64,000 nt of DNA from Candidatus Pristimantibacillus lignocellulolyticus (GTDB taxonomy: Bacteria > Bacillota > Bacilli > Paenibacillales > Paenibacillaceae): contig CP097899.1 in the NCBI GenBank assembly GCA_023639215.1, forward strand, positions 2,295,001 through 2,359,000. The letters run 5' to 3'. The position numbers and the translations under genes were made by a program. The notes beneath the pieces were generated by a model. The model saw only the letters and a program-made list of their open reading frames with translations, did not search any database and was not told the origin of the DNA. Shown here in pieces: positions 44,312 through 53,182 of the stretch. The number at the start of each line of letters is the position of its first letter. Within the stretch, counting starts at the first letter, position 1.

Positions 44312-45112
44312 TTGTCGTTAATGCGTAGCATTTGTATGCTGAGTATTACATTTATTGTTTTACTAGCGGGATGTAGCATGGAAGGTAATACACAAATGAC
44401 TAATACACAACTACCAAAGTTAATAGCCGATGATACGAGCAATCAAGTAGAGTTTGAAAAACCACGTATTATTGATTCAATGGCAGAGACAGATGTGACA
44501 TACGATACTATTCCAATTAATTATTCAAAATATATATCGGCTACAGAACTCCCCTTAATAGAACTAGAAGAAGAGATGACACCTATAATTAAGCAACCTA
44601 TTGAAAATACGGTTATCGTCATTTATTCATGGGGAGAACAATTACAATTAAATGCTTATATGGAGTATGAGAATCAAACTTATGATTTAGGTGCTATAGG
44701 TTATGGGAAAGTTAATAATAGAGACTACCAATATTCTGTTGTGGAAGCGCTATCTACCTCATGGATTAAAGTGAGCGGATCAGTAGGAGCTAATGCTCAT
44801 CATACGCTATACATCAATATTTCGAAGGAAAAACCAGTCGCTCTAACTATTAGTTCACCGACGAAAGAGTTTGATGTGGATGGAGATGGAAGCAATGACA
44901 TTGTAGCTTCCGTAGGTAGTCCTACTTATACATCTATTTATACATTGAATGATCAGCAGATTGGGGTAGTAAATTTTAATGAATTGTTCAATGCTTTTTT
45001 AGTTCGCTATGATGATATTCAAAATAATTTTGTTGTTCAATTTGAAACTGCTCAACCGATTACACATTGGAAATTAGATGATAAATCGCTTATACAGATG
45101 AAAGAAGAATGA
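44312..45112 (+). CDS. lipoprotein of unknown function, second of a tandem pair
   Basis: A 266-residue paralogue of the previous gene product. The signal peptide ends VLLAGC, with Cys21 lipidated. Matching blocks include SWIKVSGSVGANAHHTLYIN and the Ca-type loop DVDGDGSNDIV, both aligned with the first copy; the linker after the Cys has diverged. TTG 44312 follows GGGGGT; an ATG three codons on (44321) is an alternative. The pair arose by local duplication, and the good retention of the core against the changed linker suggests that both are functional. Confidence 0.8.
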   Translation: MSLMRSICMLSITFIVLLAGCSMEGNTQMTNTQLPKLIADDTSNQVEFEKPRIIDSMAETDVTYDTIPINYSKYISATELPLIELEEEMTPIIKQPIENTVIVIYSWGEQLQLNAYMEYENQTYDLGAIGYGKVNNRDYQYSVVEALSTSWIKVSGSVGANAHHTLYINISKEKPVALTISSPTKEFDVDGDGSNDIVASVGSPTYTSIYTLNDQQIGVVNFNELFNAFLVRYDDIQNNFVVQFETAQPITHWKLDDKSLIQMKEE

Positions 45113-45206
45113 GAAGATTAATCATGATCGTTCTATTGCATACATACAATATAAAAGCTAGTACACCATTAATTAATGGAGTAAACTAAATGCATTATAG
45201 TGAGTT

Positions 45207-45355
45207 AACAAAAAGTTAGGCTTATGCTTACGAAGTAACTTTTTGTTACAGGAAGCATCTCAAGAAGTATTACAAAAAGTTTTAGCTTATGCTTTCGAAG
45301 CAACTTTTTGTTTGCAGGAAGCATTATAGTAAGCTAACAAAAAGTTTTAGGAGGA
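45207..45355 (+). repeat. hairpin leader repeats upstream of the rhodanese gene
   Basis: Two hairpins with AACAAAAAGTT-type arms (45207-45217 with 45237-45247, and 45272-45281 with 45302-45311) have near-identical loops reading GCTTATGCTT-[AT]-CGAAG. A third arm, AACAAAAAGTTTTAGGAGG (45337-45355), has no partner of its own and ends in the ribosome binding site of the rhodanese gene. The upstream AACTTTTTGTT arm could pair with it, so alternative folding could hide that site. Confidence 0.8.
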
Positions 45356-45360
45356 GCAAT

Positions 45361-46224
45361 ATGTCATATTTTATTAGTCAGCAAAGGTTGCAACAACAGT
45401 TAGAAGCTCAAGCATCAGGTGACGCCAAGCTTGTTATTGTAGATGTTAGATATGATTTATCTGATGAAGATGCAGGAGAATTCGCTTATCGTGAAGGTCA
45501 TATTGATGGAGCACATTATGCCAATCTAAGCCATGATCTATCTAGCGGGAAACGACCAGATGGAGTAGGTGGAAGACATCCACTACCTGATCCACAAACG
45601 GTTGCACAATTCTTTAGTTCAATTGGTATTACAACTGGATCCATTGTTGTAGCGTATGATGATCAGGGTGGTGCGATGGCTTCACGACTTCGTTGGTTAT
45701 TGCAATGGATAGGTTTTGATGGAGAGGTATATGTGCTAGAAGGTGGGTTCAAGTCTTGGAAAGAAGCTGGACATGCAGTTAGTACTGAAATTCCTGATCG
45801 AGTAGAAGGATGCCACTTACCTGTAGTATTGAATGACAGTATACTTGTCGATCAACAATATGTTCAAAGTAAAATTGGTGTTGCTGGGACAGTAATTATA
45901 GATTCTCGAGATGGTGCGAGATATCGTGGTGAAGTAGAGCCACTCGATAAAGCTGCTGGGCATGTACCCTCTGCAGTCAATTATTTTTGGCAAGAAGGTA
46001 AAAATACTGATGGATTGTGGAAAAATGCTGAAGAACAAGCAGAACGATTTTCAGCGATAGATAAGAATGCTGAAGTAATCGTCTACTGTGGATCAGGAGT
46101 AACAGCTACACCGAATTTCTTCGCATTGCAAGAAGCGGGATATAACAATGTGAAGCTTTATGCTGGTAGCTGGAGTGATTGGAGCGCTAATGCAGAAAAT
46201 CCGATTGCGGTGGGTGTGGAATAG
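45361..46224 (+). CDS. sseA: thiosulfate/3-mercaptopyruvate sulfurtransferase (rhodanese)
   Basis: A 287-residue protein with two tandem rhodanese domains. The first (about 1-140) has YREGHIDGAHYANLSHDLSS and lacks the catalytic Cys; the second carries it in IVYCGSGVTATPNFFALQ, with the final LYAGSWSDWSANAENPI motif typical of the family. The CGSGVTA loop is seen in both thiosulfate and mercaptopyruvate enzymes, so the donor is not settled. ATG 45361 follows AGGAGG. The enzyme is cytoplasmic: no signal peptide is present. Confidence 0.92.
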   Translation: MSYFISQQRLQQQLEAQASGDAKLVIVDVRYDLSDEDAGEFAYREGHIDGAHYANLSHDLSSGKRPDGVGGRHPLPDPQTVAQFFSSIGITTGSIVVAYDDQGGAMASRLRWLLQWIGFDGEVYVLEGGFKSWKEAGHAVSTEIPDRVEGCHLPVVLNDSILVDQQYVQSKIGVAGTVIIDSRDGARYRGEVEPLDKAAGHVPSAVNYFWQEGKNTDGLWKNAEEQAERFSAIDKNAEVIVYCGSGVTATPNFFALQEAGYNNVKLYAGSWSDWSANAENPIAVGVE

Positions 46225-46258
46225 GGGTTGAAAGCTGTATAGCAATATATAAGATTTG

Positions 46259-46303
46259 AATACATCGCATTGTAGGCTAAGTGCCTCGGGCGGTGTATTT
46301 TTT
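46259..46303 (+). terminator. terminator of the rhodanese gene
   Basis: AATACATCGC pairs with GCGGTGTATT (one wobble) around a 21-base loop, ending in a run of T residues. Confidence 0.75.
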
Positions 46304-46385
46304 ATACTCGAAGTTAACAAGGAGTAAAGCTTAGCTCACAATGAATACCGGTACCCCCTCTTACGAGTGATATTCGGTCCAATTT

Positions 46386-46542
46386 TCAGACATTTCCTGC
46401 AAAAGAACGAAGTAAAAGAACTATCAATAGCGGTATTACAAGCCAAATGCCATGCCAAGCGTATTTTCTTCTGGCTGATCCTTTAGCACGACGTGGAATA
46501 AACTTTCCTCTAGATGGGCCACTATAGTAACCTCTTGGTCAC
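46386..46542 (-). pseudogene. small basic membrane protein gene, apparently frameshifted
   Basis: On the minus strand a frame without its own start codon reads RGYYSGPSRGKFIPRRAKGS, then WHGIWLVIPLLIVLLLRSF, a basic tail followed by one hydrophobic helix, and stops at 46388-46386. A GTG at 46542 with an AGG-type site upstream would open the natural start, but it is one base out of frame. A single-base change near 46530 would join them into a protein of about 52 residues. It is either a recent frameshift, a sequencing error or coincidence; the coding look of the second frame makes me list it. Confidence 0.35.
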
Positions 46543-46741
46543 CGATTTGAACCTAATTAAAGATAGCACAACGGTCCTTACTTAATCCGAAAGAGTAGAG
46601 CCCTATTGCTCAAAATCATCAATCGTATGAGGCATACTTATATAAAAAGACAATAGAACGTGCTTTTCCTTATAATTGACGTGTAAAAAGTAATTCTGGT
46701 ATAATTTTCCTGAAATACTAATGTCATTGGAGGAATATTTC

Positions 46742-47068
46742 ATGAAAAAACTAGATTTTGACTTTGAATATTTAAAAGATATGTATATTGATGGATACTT
46801 TCCTGATTTTCTAGTGGATAAAGTCAAAGCTGAACTAGTTAAAGTTGTTGAATTTTTAGAACAAGGTAATCAAGATATCGAAGAGATTCAATCTAAGCTT
46901 AATATTGCCATCAATGCAATCAATGATCTTGCAGAAGAGTTTGACGAAAATGACAGTGAAATTGAAACAGTAGGCAGAGAATCGATTGCACAAACTGTTG
47001 AAGATATTTTAGCCTTTTTTGGAATCGAAATAGACACAGAAGTAGCAATTCGTGAACGTGATTGGTAG
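46742..47068 (+). CDS. DUF5713-family protein
   Basis: A 108-residue acidic, helical protein. The segment EYLKDMYIDGYFPDFLVDKVKAELVKVVEF is characteristic of DUF5713, followed by LNIAINAINDLAEEFDENDSEIETVGRESI. ATG 46742 follows GGAGGAA at good spacing; the frame upstream (from 46721) has no better start. Such proteins often occur among immunity genes of polymorphic toxin loci, and here an Imm51-type gene follows 66 bp later. No catalytic residues are recognised, and its function is not established. Confidence 0.8.
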   Translation: MKKLDFDFEYLKDMYIDGYFPDFLVDKVKAELVKVVEFLEQGNQDIEEIQSKLNIAINAINDLAEEFDENDSEIETVGRESIAQTVEDILAFFGIEIDTEVAIRERDW

Positions 47069-47134
47069 TTTATTGGGGAAATTTAATGCTATTGAAATCA
47101 TAATTTAATTAAGGTTAGAGGAGAGAATACAAAG

Positions 47135-47885
47135 ATGGATCATGATCTATTGGATCAGCTCACTTGTTTGCATAACGAGGACGATTATGAGGGAATCATT
47201 AACAAAATTATGGGGATACCCGAAGAAGAAAGGGACTATGACTTAATTTGCCATTTAGGAAGAGCATTGAATAATCACGATAATTATAATGAAGGCTATC
47301 AAATGTTTTTTATCTGTGCAAGAGCAAGGTGAGCACGACCCTCTTTGGCATTTTCGAATAGGATATGCTTATTATTACCTTAAACAGTATAAGGAAGCGA
47401 TCGTTGCTTTTAAACAATCTGTAGCACTAGATCCTGAAGATTCACAAGCCAGCATGTTTTTAGAAATGAGTCGGAATGCCGCTAGTAAAGCAGGAAATGA
47501 AACCATACATATCATGAACATTGAACAAGATGAGGATTTGTTAGAGGTTGAAGAAAAAATAATCCCATTTCAGCTAGTTGCGCATAGTGATGGAAGCATA
47601 TCATTGATTTTAAATGTTGGAGAATATAAGCATGAAATTTTTCAAACACGAACCGAAGAAGGATTTGAGGGCAATGGCTATGATTGGGGTTCATTAGCAG
47701 CCGTATTTCTAAAAGAAAAAATGCCTCACTTAGTTGATATCTTACGATTTGATCCAGAAGCCGGTATGTTCGCTGCATATACAAACAATAAAGAAGCCAT
47801 ACTAAGTTTTGCAATCTCCTTTAGGGAAGCGTGTGAAGATGACTCATTAATGAAAGACCTATTTTCAAGAGCAGTATTAGATTGA
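47135..47885 (+). pseudogene. TPR plus Imm51-family immunity protein, frameshifted
   Basis: Two overlapping frames read as one protein of about 250 residues. The first (47135-47332) gives DYDLICHLGRALNNHDNYNE before going out of frame; the second resumes AIKCFLSVQEQGEHDPLWHF and FRIGYAYYYLKQYKEAIVAF, tetratricopeptide repeats. The frames join cleanly if one of the two G residues at 47294-47295 is removed. The C-terminal half (from about codon 150) matches the Imm51 family of immunity proteins: EGFEGNGYDWGSLAAVFLKE and LRFDPEAGMFAAYTNNKEA. ATG 47135 has AGAGGAG upstream. An inactivating frameshift is the simplest reading; a sequencing error is possible. Confidence 0.65.
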
Positions 47886-48012
47886 TTGAAAATATCAAAG
47901 TATATTAATATTCATTGTTGCATCGAAATGAAAAAATTATCTATCGGAATTTATATCTAAAAGTAATTTGCCACCTGAAATATAAATTTACTTTATCATT
48001 ATGATACACTAA

Positions 48013-48285
48013 CACAACCGCGGTCGACGTAACGGCAGCTGCCTTACTTTTCAATATCCCAGAGGCTTATACGGCGGCATTATCATTATTGACTGCGCCT
48101 TTTATCGTAACCGAGGCTCAATGCGTATAGCATTCACCGATATTAAGCAGAACTCTGAACCCGATTATAAAGATATTCTAGCTTCTCGTCTGACCAGCTT
48201 AAAGATCCATGAGCATACCGAATTAAAAATTGAAATCTACTTAGAAAACCTCACCCAAATTAAAATGACTTCCATAATACCTTAA
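48013..48285 (+). pseudogene. orphan 3' end of an unrecognised gene
   Basis: A frame of 90 codons without a usable start runs from a stop at 48010-48012 to TAA at 48283. It looks coding: FQYPRGLYGGIIIIDCAFYR is followed by MRIAFTDIKQNSEPDYKDIL, and the codons lack the bias of random sequence. No gene start, ribosome binding site or promoter precedes it. I infer that it is the remaining C-terminal piece of a deleted gene. It lies just after the frameshifted immunity gene, so it may be another part of the same decaying locus. The family is not recognised. Confidence 0.4.
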
Positions 48286-48414
48286 TAAGGTTTTGGACAA
48301 GAGATTTAAGAAGCCAACTACTAAGAACTTCTTAAAATTTAGAAGTTGGTAGTATCTTACTTGAATTGAAAGAAAAGAAAACTTTGATCCAATGTTATAT
48401 CTAGGTATGTAAAT

Positions 48415-48452
48415 AAGTCAAAAATGTACAATGCCTTGTATATTTTTGACTT
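48415..48452 (-). terminator. terminator of the repeat-containing TIR-like gene
   Basis: AAGTCAAAAATGTAC (48415-48429) pairs with 48438-48452 around an eight-base loop, leaving an AT-rich tail on the minus strand just after the gene ending at 48476. Confidence 0.6.
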
Positions 48453-48475
48453 GATGATAAAGAATTAGTTTATCA

Positions 48476-49216
48476 CTAACATTTGTATTTGAAATTTGGC
48501 TCTGTCTGAATATAAAAAGCATTTCTTACTTGTGCACACCAATTTGCAAAGGCCGATCTCCATTCAGGAGTGTTAAAGAATTGCTCAACAGATTGAGTTT
48601 CAGAATGCCATACTATAAACAGGTTGAGTGGGGCAATTCCTCCCGCCCAAATCCCATTATTTAAGTCGGTATCTTCTTCCCTGACTAATAATAAGGGTAG
48701 ACCAAATTGGAAAGCCATTGAGGGCTCAACTTGTGAATAAACGGAGCCTGTCCAGAATGGAGTGGAGGGTGGAGGGGGACCTACATTGACATCAACAGTT
48801 TGAATTTCAAAACGTCGAAGGTTTAATGCTAGCATTCCATAGCTTGATGAAACTAACCGACGAATATCAGTTAAAATGGATTCGGGATAACTTTCGCTTA
48901 AAGGTAACGTACGTGGAAAAAGCAAAGCATTTTCAATTTCTATAATTAGGCGGTTTAGAAATCGTTGTTGGTTATTATTTAAATGAGTTGTCGTACTTAA
49001 AAATATGGGAATACGATAAGCGCGGTCCATACACTCTTGGTGTGCAGATTCTATTTTTGCATGTTCTTTACCTAAAGAACGATACCCGCTATTACTAACT
49101 TTTTCTTCATCCTTGCGTGTAGACTTATATCGACTCACGCTCTCTTTATTCTTACGTATAGACTTATATTGATTTACTCTCTCTTTATTCTTGCGTATAG
49201 TTTTATATTGATTCAT
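48476..49216 (-). CDS. protein with 13-residue N-terminal repeats and a TIR/deoxyribosyltransferase-like domain
   Basis: A 246-residue protein with no match that I can name. Residues 2-40 are three copies of a 13-residue basic repeat (NQYKTIRKNKERV, NQYKSIRKNKESV, SRYKSTRKDEEKV), probably helical. Residues 66-240 look like an alpha/beta fold of the TIR/nucleoside deoxyribosyltransferase kind: a first strand YRIPIFLSTTT, then a long helix, LFPRTLPLSESYPESILTDIRR, a central strand SSSYGMLALNL, and SQVEPSMAFQFGLPLLLVRE, in which the glutamate sits where such enzymes keep their catalytic acid. The start follows AAGGAGG and is well supported. A role in defence or signalling is an inference from fold and location. 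Confidence 0.6.
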   Translation of the reverse strand: MNQYKTIRKNKERVNQYKSIRKNKESVSRYKSTRKDEEKVSNSGYRSLGKEHAKIESAHQECMDRAYRIPIFLSTTTHLNNNQQRFLNRLIIEIENALLFPRTLPLSESYPESILTDIRRLVSSSYGMLALNLRRFEIQTVDVNVGPPPPSTPFWTGSVYSQVEPSMAFQFGLPLLLVREEDTDLNNGIWAGGIAPLNLFIVWHSETQSVEQFFNTPEWRSAFANWCAQVRNAFYIQTEPNFKYKC

Positions 49217-49489
49217 TTTCTTACCTCCTTAGCTTATTAGTATATGGAAAATAAATAAGTAAGCTTGGACTTTACTTCAGTTCTTGAAAATTCAGTCACT
49301 TTACCTAACCATTTTTAGAGAGAACGTTAACGTGGAGACAAATAGCCCTCCATATAGGCAGGTTTGTACGACGTTATATTGCGTAATTTGACATCATCCC
49401 CCCGTTCTTAAGAACCATTGACGGAGCTTAAATATTATCCTTATAATTTAAATCGATGTTAAATAAATCCAAAATTGGGAGGGTGTAAA

Positions 49490-50083
49490 ATGTCCAAACG
49501 CGTACTTATTCTGACCGGAGACGGTGCAGAGGTTTTGGAGGTTTATTATCCATTCTATCGGGTGAAGGAAGAGGGCTACGAGGCGGTGATCGCTTCGCCA
49601 AGGAAGAAGACATTGAACACCGTATGTCACGACTTCATCGAAGGATGGGATACTTATACGGAGAAGCCAGCTCATCTACTACCGTCTGATATAGCCTTTG
49701 CGGACGTAGAGCCTGCTGACTACGATGCCTTGATCATTCCAGGCGGACGGGCTCCTGAGTTCATCCGCAATGATCAAGACCTTCCAAGAATTGTCCAGCA
49801 CTTTCTGGAAGCGGATAAGCCTATAGGAGCGATTTGTCATGGTGCTCAGGTATTTTTAGCACTGCCCGATCGTTCTTACTTCAAAGACAGAAAGTTAACG
49901 GCATACAATGCGTGTAAGCTGGAAGTCGAATCACTGGGCGCAGAATATGCAAGTGAGACACTTCATGTGGATGGAAATTTAGTATCGGGTCACGCATGGC
50001 CTGATTTACCTGGATTTATGCGTGAATTTCTAAAACTACTTGAACGGACATCGAACAAGGAACTAACCTCAACCACGAAATAA
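49490..50083 (+). CDS. DJ-1/PfpI-family protein
   Basis: A 197-residue class I glutamine amidotransferase-like protein. It has the conserved acidic residue region of the family (DGAEVLEVYYPFYRVKEEGY) and the nucleophile elbow PIGAICHGAQVFLAL with the reactive Cys. Relatives act as proteases, glyoxalases, deglycases or chaperones, so the activity is open. ATG 49490 follows GGGAGGGTG. Its base composition (about 55% GC in a sample line) is well above the flanking DNA, as in the convergent secA2, and I infer that both arrived together. Confidence 0.88.
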   Translation: MSKRVLILTGDGAEVLEVYYPFYRVKEEGYEAVIASPRKKTLNTVCHDFIEGWDTYTEKPAHLLPSDIAFADVEPADYDALIIPGGRAPEFIRNDQDLPRIVQHFLEADKPIGAICHGAQVFLALPDRSYFKDRKLTAYNACKLEVESLGAEYASETLHVDGNLVSGHAWPDLPGFMREFLKLLERTSNKELTSTTK

Positions 50084-50100
50084 TTGTTAATATAACGAAA

Positions 50101-50130
50101 ATACCAGTGCTCTTCAAGCACTGGTATTTC
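50101..50130 (+). terminator. hairpin after the DJ-1/PfpI gene
   Basis: ATACCAGTGCT pairs perfectly with AGCACTGGTAT around a short loop, followed by TTTC. It is a plausible but weak terminator between convergent genes. Confidence 0.6.
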
Positions 50131-50206
50131 TCACGAATAGCAGTAAAAAAGACACCGCGAGGTATCTTATTTTTTGCATATGTGCACCTAGACAAGCTAA
50201 GCTACA

Positions 50207-52483
50207 TCAAAATTTCTCCCACCCGAATGCCCTCCCCAGAATCTTGCGAATCCAATATGCGATTATCGTCTCTGGGGACCGATTGCTGGCTTTCTTCTGA
50301 ATGTATTGATCGTTGATAATATAAGTCCTAGTGGAAGGAGGGTTCTTCAGTCCAAACTTTTTCCACATCGCAGGATCATTCGAACCTCCAAGCCTTGCGA
50401 GCATATTCGCCGACTCTCTATTTATTTGAGCTGAAATATGCTCGTATGCTTCAATAATTTGCGTATGAAATTCATCGATTGGATTACGATTAGCTAGACT
50501 CTCCAAATGGATGCCTTCGCGAATGTAAGAAGCATATGCCAGATGCTCAGCCCAGAACTTGTCGATATAAAAAAGCCGTACCCGTTGCTCCGAGGGGCTC
50601 ATCGGTGTCTCGCCTTTTAAAATTCCAAGCCGCTCTTTATATAGAATACGTCTCTGATCCTCCACCATATCCGAATAACCGTTCAGTTCCTGGCGAATAT
50701 GGAGGTTTTGGCCCATAATAACACGCTGAATATGTACGATTTTGCTGCGGAGCACTGACTCATTGAGAACCTCATCCTGCCTAAGATTGCGAATTGCTTT
50801 ATTAATGCCGAACCGAAGGATCAAGTCGTCCTCCAAACTTACGAAAAATACGGAAGCACCCGGGTCGCCTTGACGGCCAGAACGTCCGCGCAGTTGGTCG
50901 TCGATCCTCACACTTTCGTTCACATACGTACCAATCACGTATAACCCGCCAAGTTTAGCGACAAGGTCTGCTTGCGTGTGGTCACCGCCGCCGAGTCGAA
51001 TGTCAACGCCACGTCCCGCCATATTTGTAGACACCGTTACGGCGCCGATTTCTCCCGCTTTTGCGATGATCTCGGCTTCTTTTGCGTCGTTTTTCGCATT
51101 TAAAACATGGCAAGGTACGTCGGCAATCGCTAGCGCATCCGCCAGCATGACAGACTCCCCGACACTTGACGTACCAATGAGAATCGGACGTCCTGTTGCA
51201 TGAATAGTCGAGATTTCTTGTACTAACGCCTTAAATTTCGCTTCTTTATGAGTATAAATGCGGTGCGGATGGTCGATTCGTATGTTTGGTCGGTTCGGCG
51301 GAATTTGCACGACCTGAAGCTCATAACCATCTTTGAATTCTATTGCAGAAACATGCGCGGTAGCCGTCATTCCGCAAATCTTAGAATATAGGCTAAGGAA
51401 ATGCTGAAGGGTAATCGTCCCGAGAATTTCCCCGCCGGCTTTCGACTGCAGCCCTTCTTTAGCTGCAAGCGCGGATTGCAGCCCGTCAGGCAAATGCCTG
51501 TTCTCCGCCACCCGGCCAGTATATTCGTCAATCAGCTTGATTTGACCATCCCGGACGATGTAATCAACGTCTTTTTTCAATAACGATTCCGCATGCAAAG
51601 CGCAGTTTAACGACATTAACAAATGACTATTATGGCTTTCGTACAAATTACCGCACCCCAGTAGCAATTCTGCTTTGGCAGAGCCCACTTCATTTAAATA
51701 AACGTTACGTTTAAACTCATCGAAGTCATAATCCACATCTCGCTTGAACTGCCTAGCCACTTCTGCGAAACGAATGTCGACGTTACTGGTAAAACCCTGC
51801 TCGCCTGCGATGACTAGCGGCACTCGCGCCTCGTCGATTAGCAGTGAATCTGCTTCGTCGACGATAACATAATGGAAAGGACGATGTACGGTATCAGCTT
51901 CGTTTAGTGCGATCGTGTCACGCAAATAATCGAATCCCGCCTCTTTGGCCGTAACATAGGTTATATCCGCTGCATATGCTTCCCGTTTCTCGGACAAGCT
52001 CATGCCCGCTTGAACCGAGTTTACCGTTAACCCGAGGAAACGATAGATAGGTCCCATCCACTCCGCATCTCGATGTGCCAAATAATCGTTAAAAGTAAGC
52101 ACATGAACGCCTTCGCCGGTTAGTGCATTTAGATATGCAGGCATAACAGCAGATAGCGTTTTTCCTTCGCCTGTATGCTGCTCGACCAAAAAAGACTCGT
52201 GCAAAGCGATGGCTGCCATGATCTGGACATCGTAAGGCTTTAATCCGAGCGTTCTCTTCGCTGTCTCGCAGACCAGTGCATAGGCTTCAACAAGTAGCTC
52301 GTCCAAAGGAGTATCTGATTTTGCTTTCTTTTTCAGCCGGAGAGATTCAGCTTGCAGCTGCTTTTGGTCCCATGAATCCAAATTCCGTTTCCTTATGAGC
52401 TCTACTTTGTCCCGATAGACTTTCAGCTTATGTGAGGTAACGTCGTTTACGATTTTTTGCATCAATTTGGCGACTAAATTCAT
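50207..52483 (-). CDS. secA2: accessory protein translocase ATPase SecA2-type
   Basis: A 758-residue SecA-like motor ATPase. Visible motifs are Walker A (HTGEGKTLSAVM), the DEAD-type VDEADSLLIDEAR, the GTSSVGESV and TNMAGRGVDIRLGGGD segments of the second nucleotide domain, and QLRGRSGRQGDPG. It is shorter than the housekeeping SecA (about 840 residues): the C-terminal linker and the zinc-binding SEC-C motif are missing, and the chain ends AFGWEKF. These features mark an accessory SecA. No secY2 or obvious export substrate lies nearby. GC content is above that of flanking genes. AAGGAGG lies about 12 bases from the ATG, a little long. Confidence 0.85.
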   Translation of the reverse strand: MNLVAKLMQKIVNDVTSHKLKVYRDKVELIRKRNLDSWDQKQLQAESLRLKKKAKSDTPLDELLVEAYALVCETAKRTLGLKPYDVQIMAAIALHESFLVEQHTGEGKTLSAVMPAYLNALTGEGVHVLTFNDYLAHRDAEWMGPIYRFLGLTVNSVQAGMSLSEKREAYAADITYVTAKEAGFDYLRDTIALNEADTVHRPFHYVIVDEADSLLIDEARVPLVIAGEQGFTSNVDIRFAEVARQFKRDVDYDFDEFKRNVYLNEVGSAKAELLLGCGNLYESHNSHLLMSLNCALHAESLLKKDVDYIVRDGQIKLIDEYTGRVAENRHLPDGLQSALAAKEGLQSKAGGEILGTITLQHFLSLYSKICGMTATAHVSAIEFKDGYELQVVQIPPNRPNIRIDHPHRIYTHKEAKFKALVQEISTIHATGRPILIGTSSVGESVMLADALAIADVPCHVLNAKNDAKEAEIIAKAGEIGAVTVSTNMAGRGVDIRLGGGDHTQADLVAKLGGLYVIGTYVNESVRIDDQLRGRSGRQGDPGASVFFVSLEDDLILRFGINKAIRNLRQDEVLNESVLRSKIVHIQRVIMGQNLHIRQELNGYSDMVEDQRRILYKERLGILKGETPMSPSEQRVRLFYIDKFWAEHLAYASYIREGIHLESLANRNPIDEFHTQIIEAYEHISAQINRESANMLARLGGSNDPAMWKKFGLKNPPSTRTYIINDQYIQKKASNRSPETIIAYWIRKILGRAFGWEKF

Positions 52484-53137
52484 AGCAATTAGATCCCTCC
52501 TTAGTAGAAATGCACTTAGTTTTGAATAAGATTTTCTTTGACCCGCAGCCTATCAAGTTTAGATATACTGTATTAATTTGAATTTATTGTAATTTACGAA
52601 TTGCAAAATGTATACATTATATTACATTTAGTAGACTGTCATAGTCATTGATAAGCAAAAAGAAGACCGCGACAATTTCTCCTCTATTAATACAGTTAGT
52701 ACAAGTTAAGGAAGAGACATTGATCCAATGTTCACCGTAAAGAAGAATGGCAACACTGATTTATAGGAGTGAATGGAGTATTACAGGAATATTTAAAAGA
52801 ATGATTCACTGCTTTTCGTACTATATATAAATGGTGTTTGGAACTACAGCCAACTCTAATTTACCTCCAGTTGTTAACCGTACACTTTCGTAATGCTTGG
52901 CATCGCAAGTGAAACCCTCTCTCCTTAGGAAGGATGCAGTCGCTACTATGTGCTAGCATTGGTTTTCGAAGCATCTTTGCAGGGACGAAGTTATATAGAC
53001 TTTACTTCCATTCTTTAAACTCTTTGACTTTGACCTTTCATTAAGCACATATTACGTTTGATTATCATTAAATCAAATTTGTCTATATACAAAAATAATA
53101 ATTCTGCTAAACTTAACTATGAAAAATGCAGAACTAG
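52484..53137. other. gene-free stretch between secA2 and iclR-type gene
   Basis: About 650 bp without a supportable gene. I checked for short frames with ribosome binding sites, tRNA-like folds and terminators and found nothing convincing. The half next to secA2 is AT-rich and probably holds its promoter; the half next to the IclR-type gene holds that gene's promoter. Confidence 0.5.
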
Positions 53138-53154
53138 GTTTTATATTATAAAAC
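53138..53154. promoter_or_regulatory. IclR operator, autoregulatory copy
   Basis: The near-perfect palindrome GTTTTATATTATAAAAC lies 29 bp upstream of the IclR-type gene. The identical 17 bp recurs at 53990, directly upstream of the catabolic genes. Two exact copies at these two places identify the likely binding site of the IclR protein. Confidence 0.8.
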
Positions 53155-53182
53155 TTTATAGAGAGGAGAGCTTCAGCTTATT

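Noticed and set aside
52484..53137. Transposase remnant between secA2 and the IclR-type gene
   Set aside because: A few codons looked like a helix-rich protein, but stops interrupt every frame and no inverted repeats or IS motifs support it.
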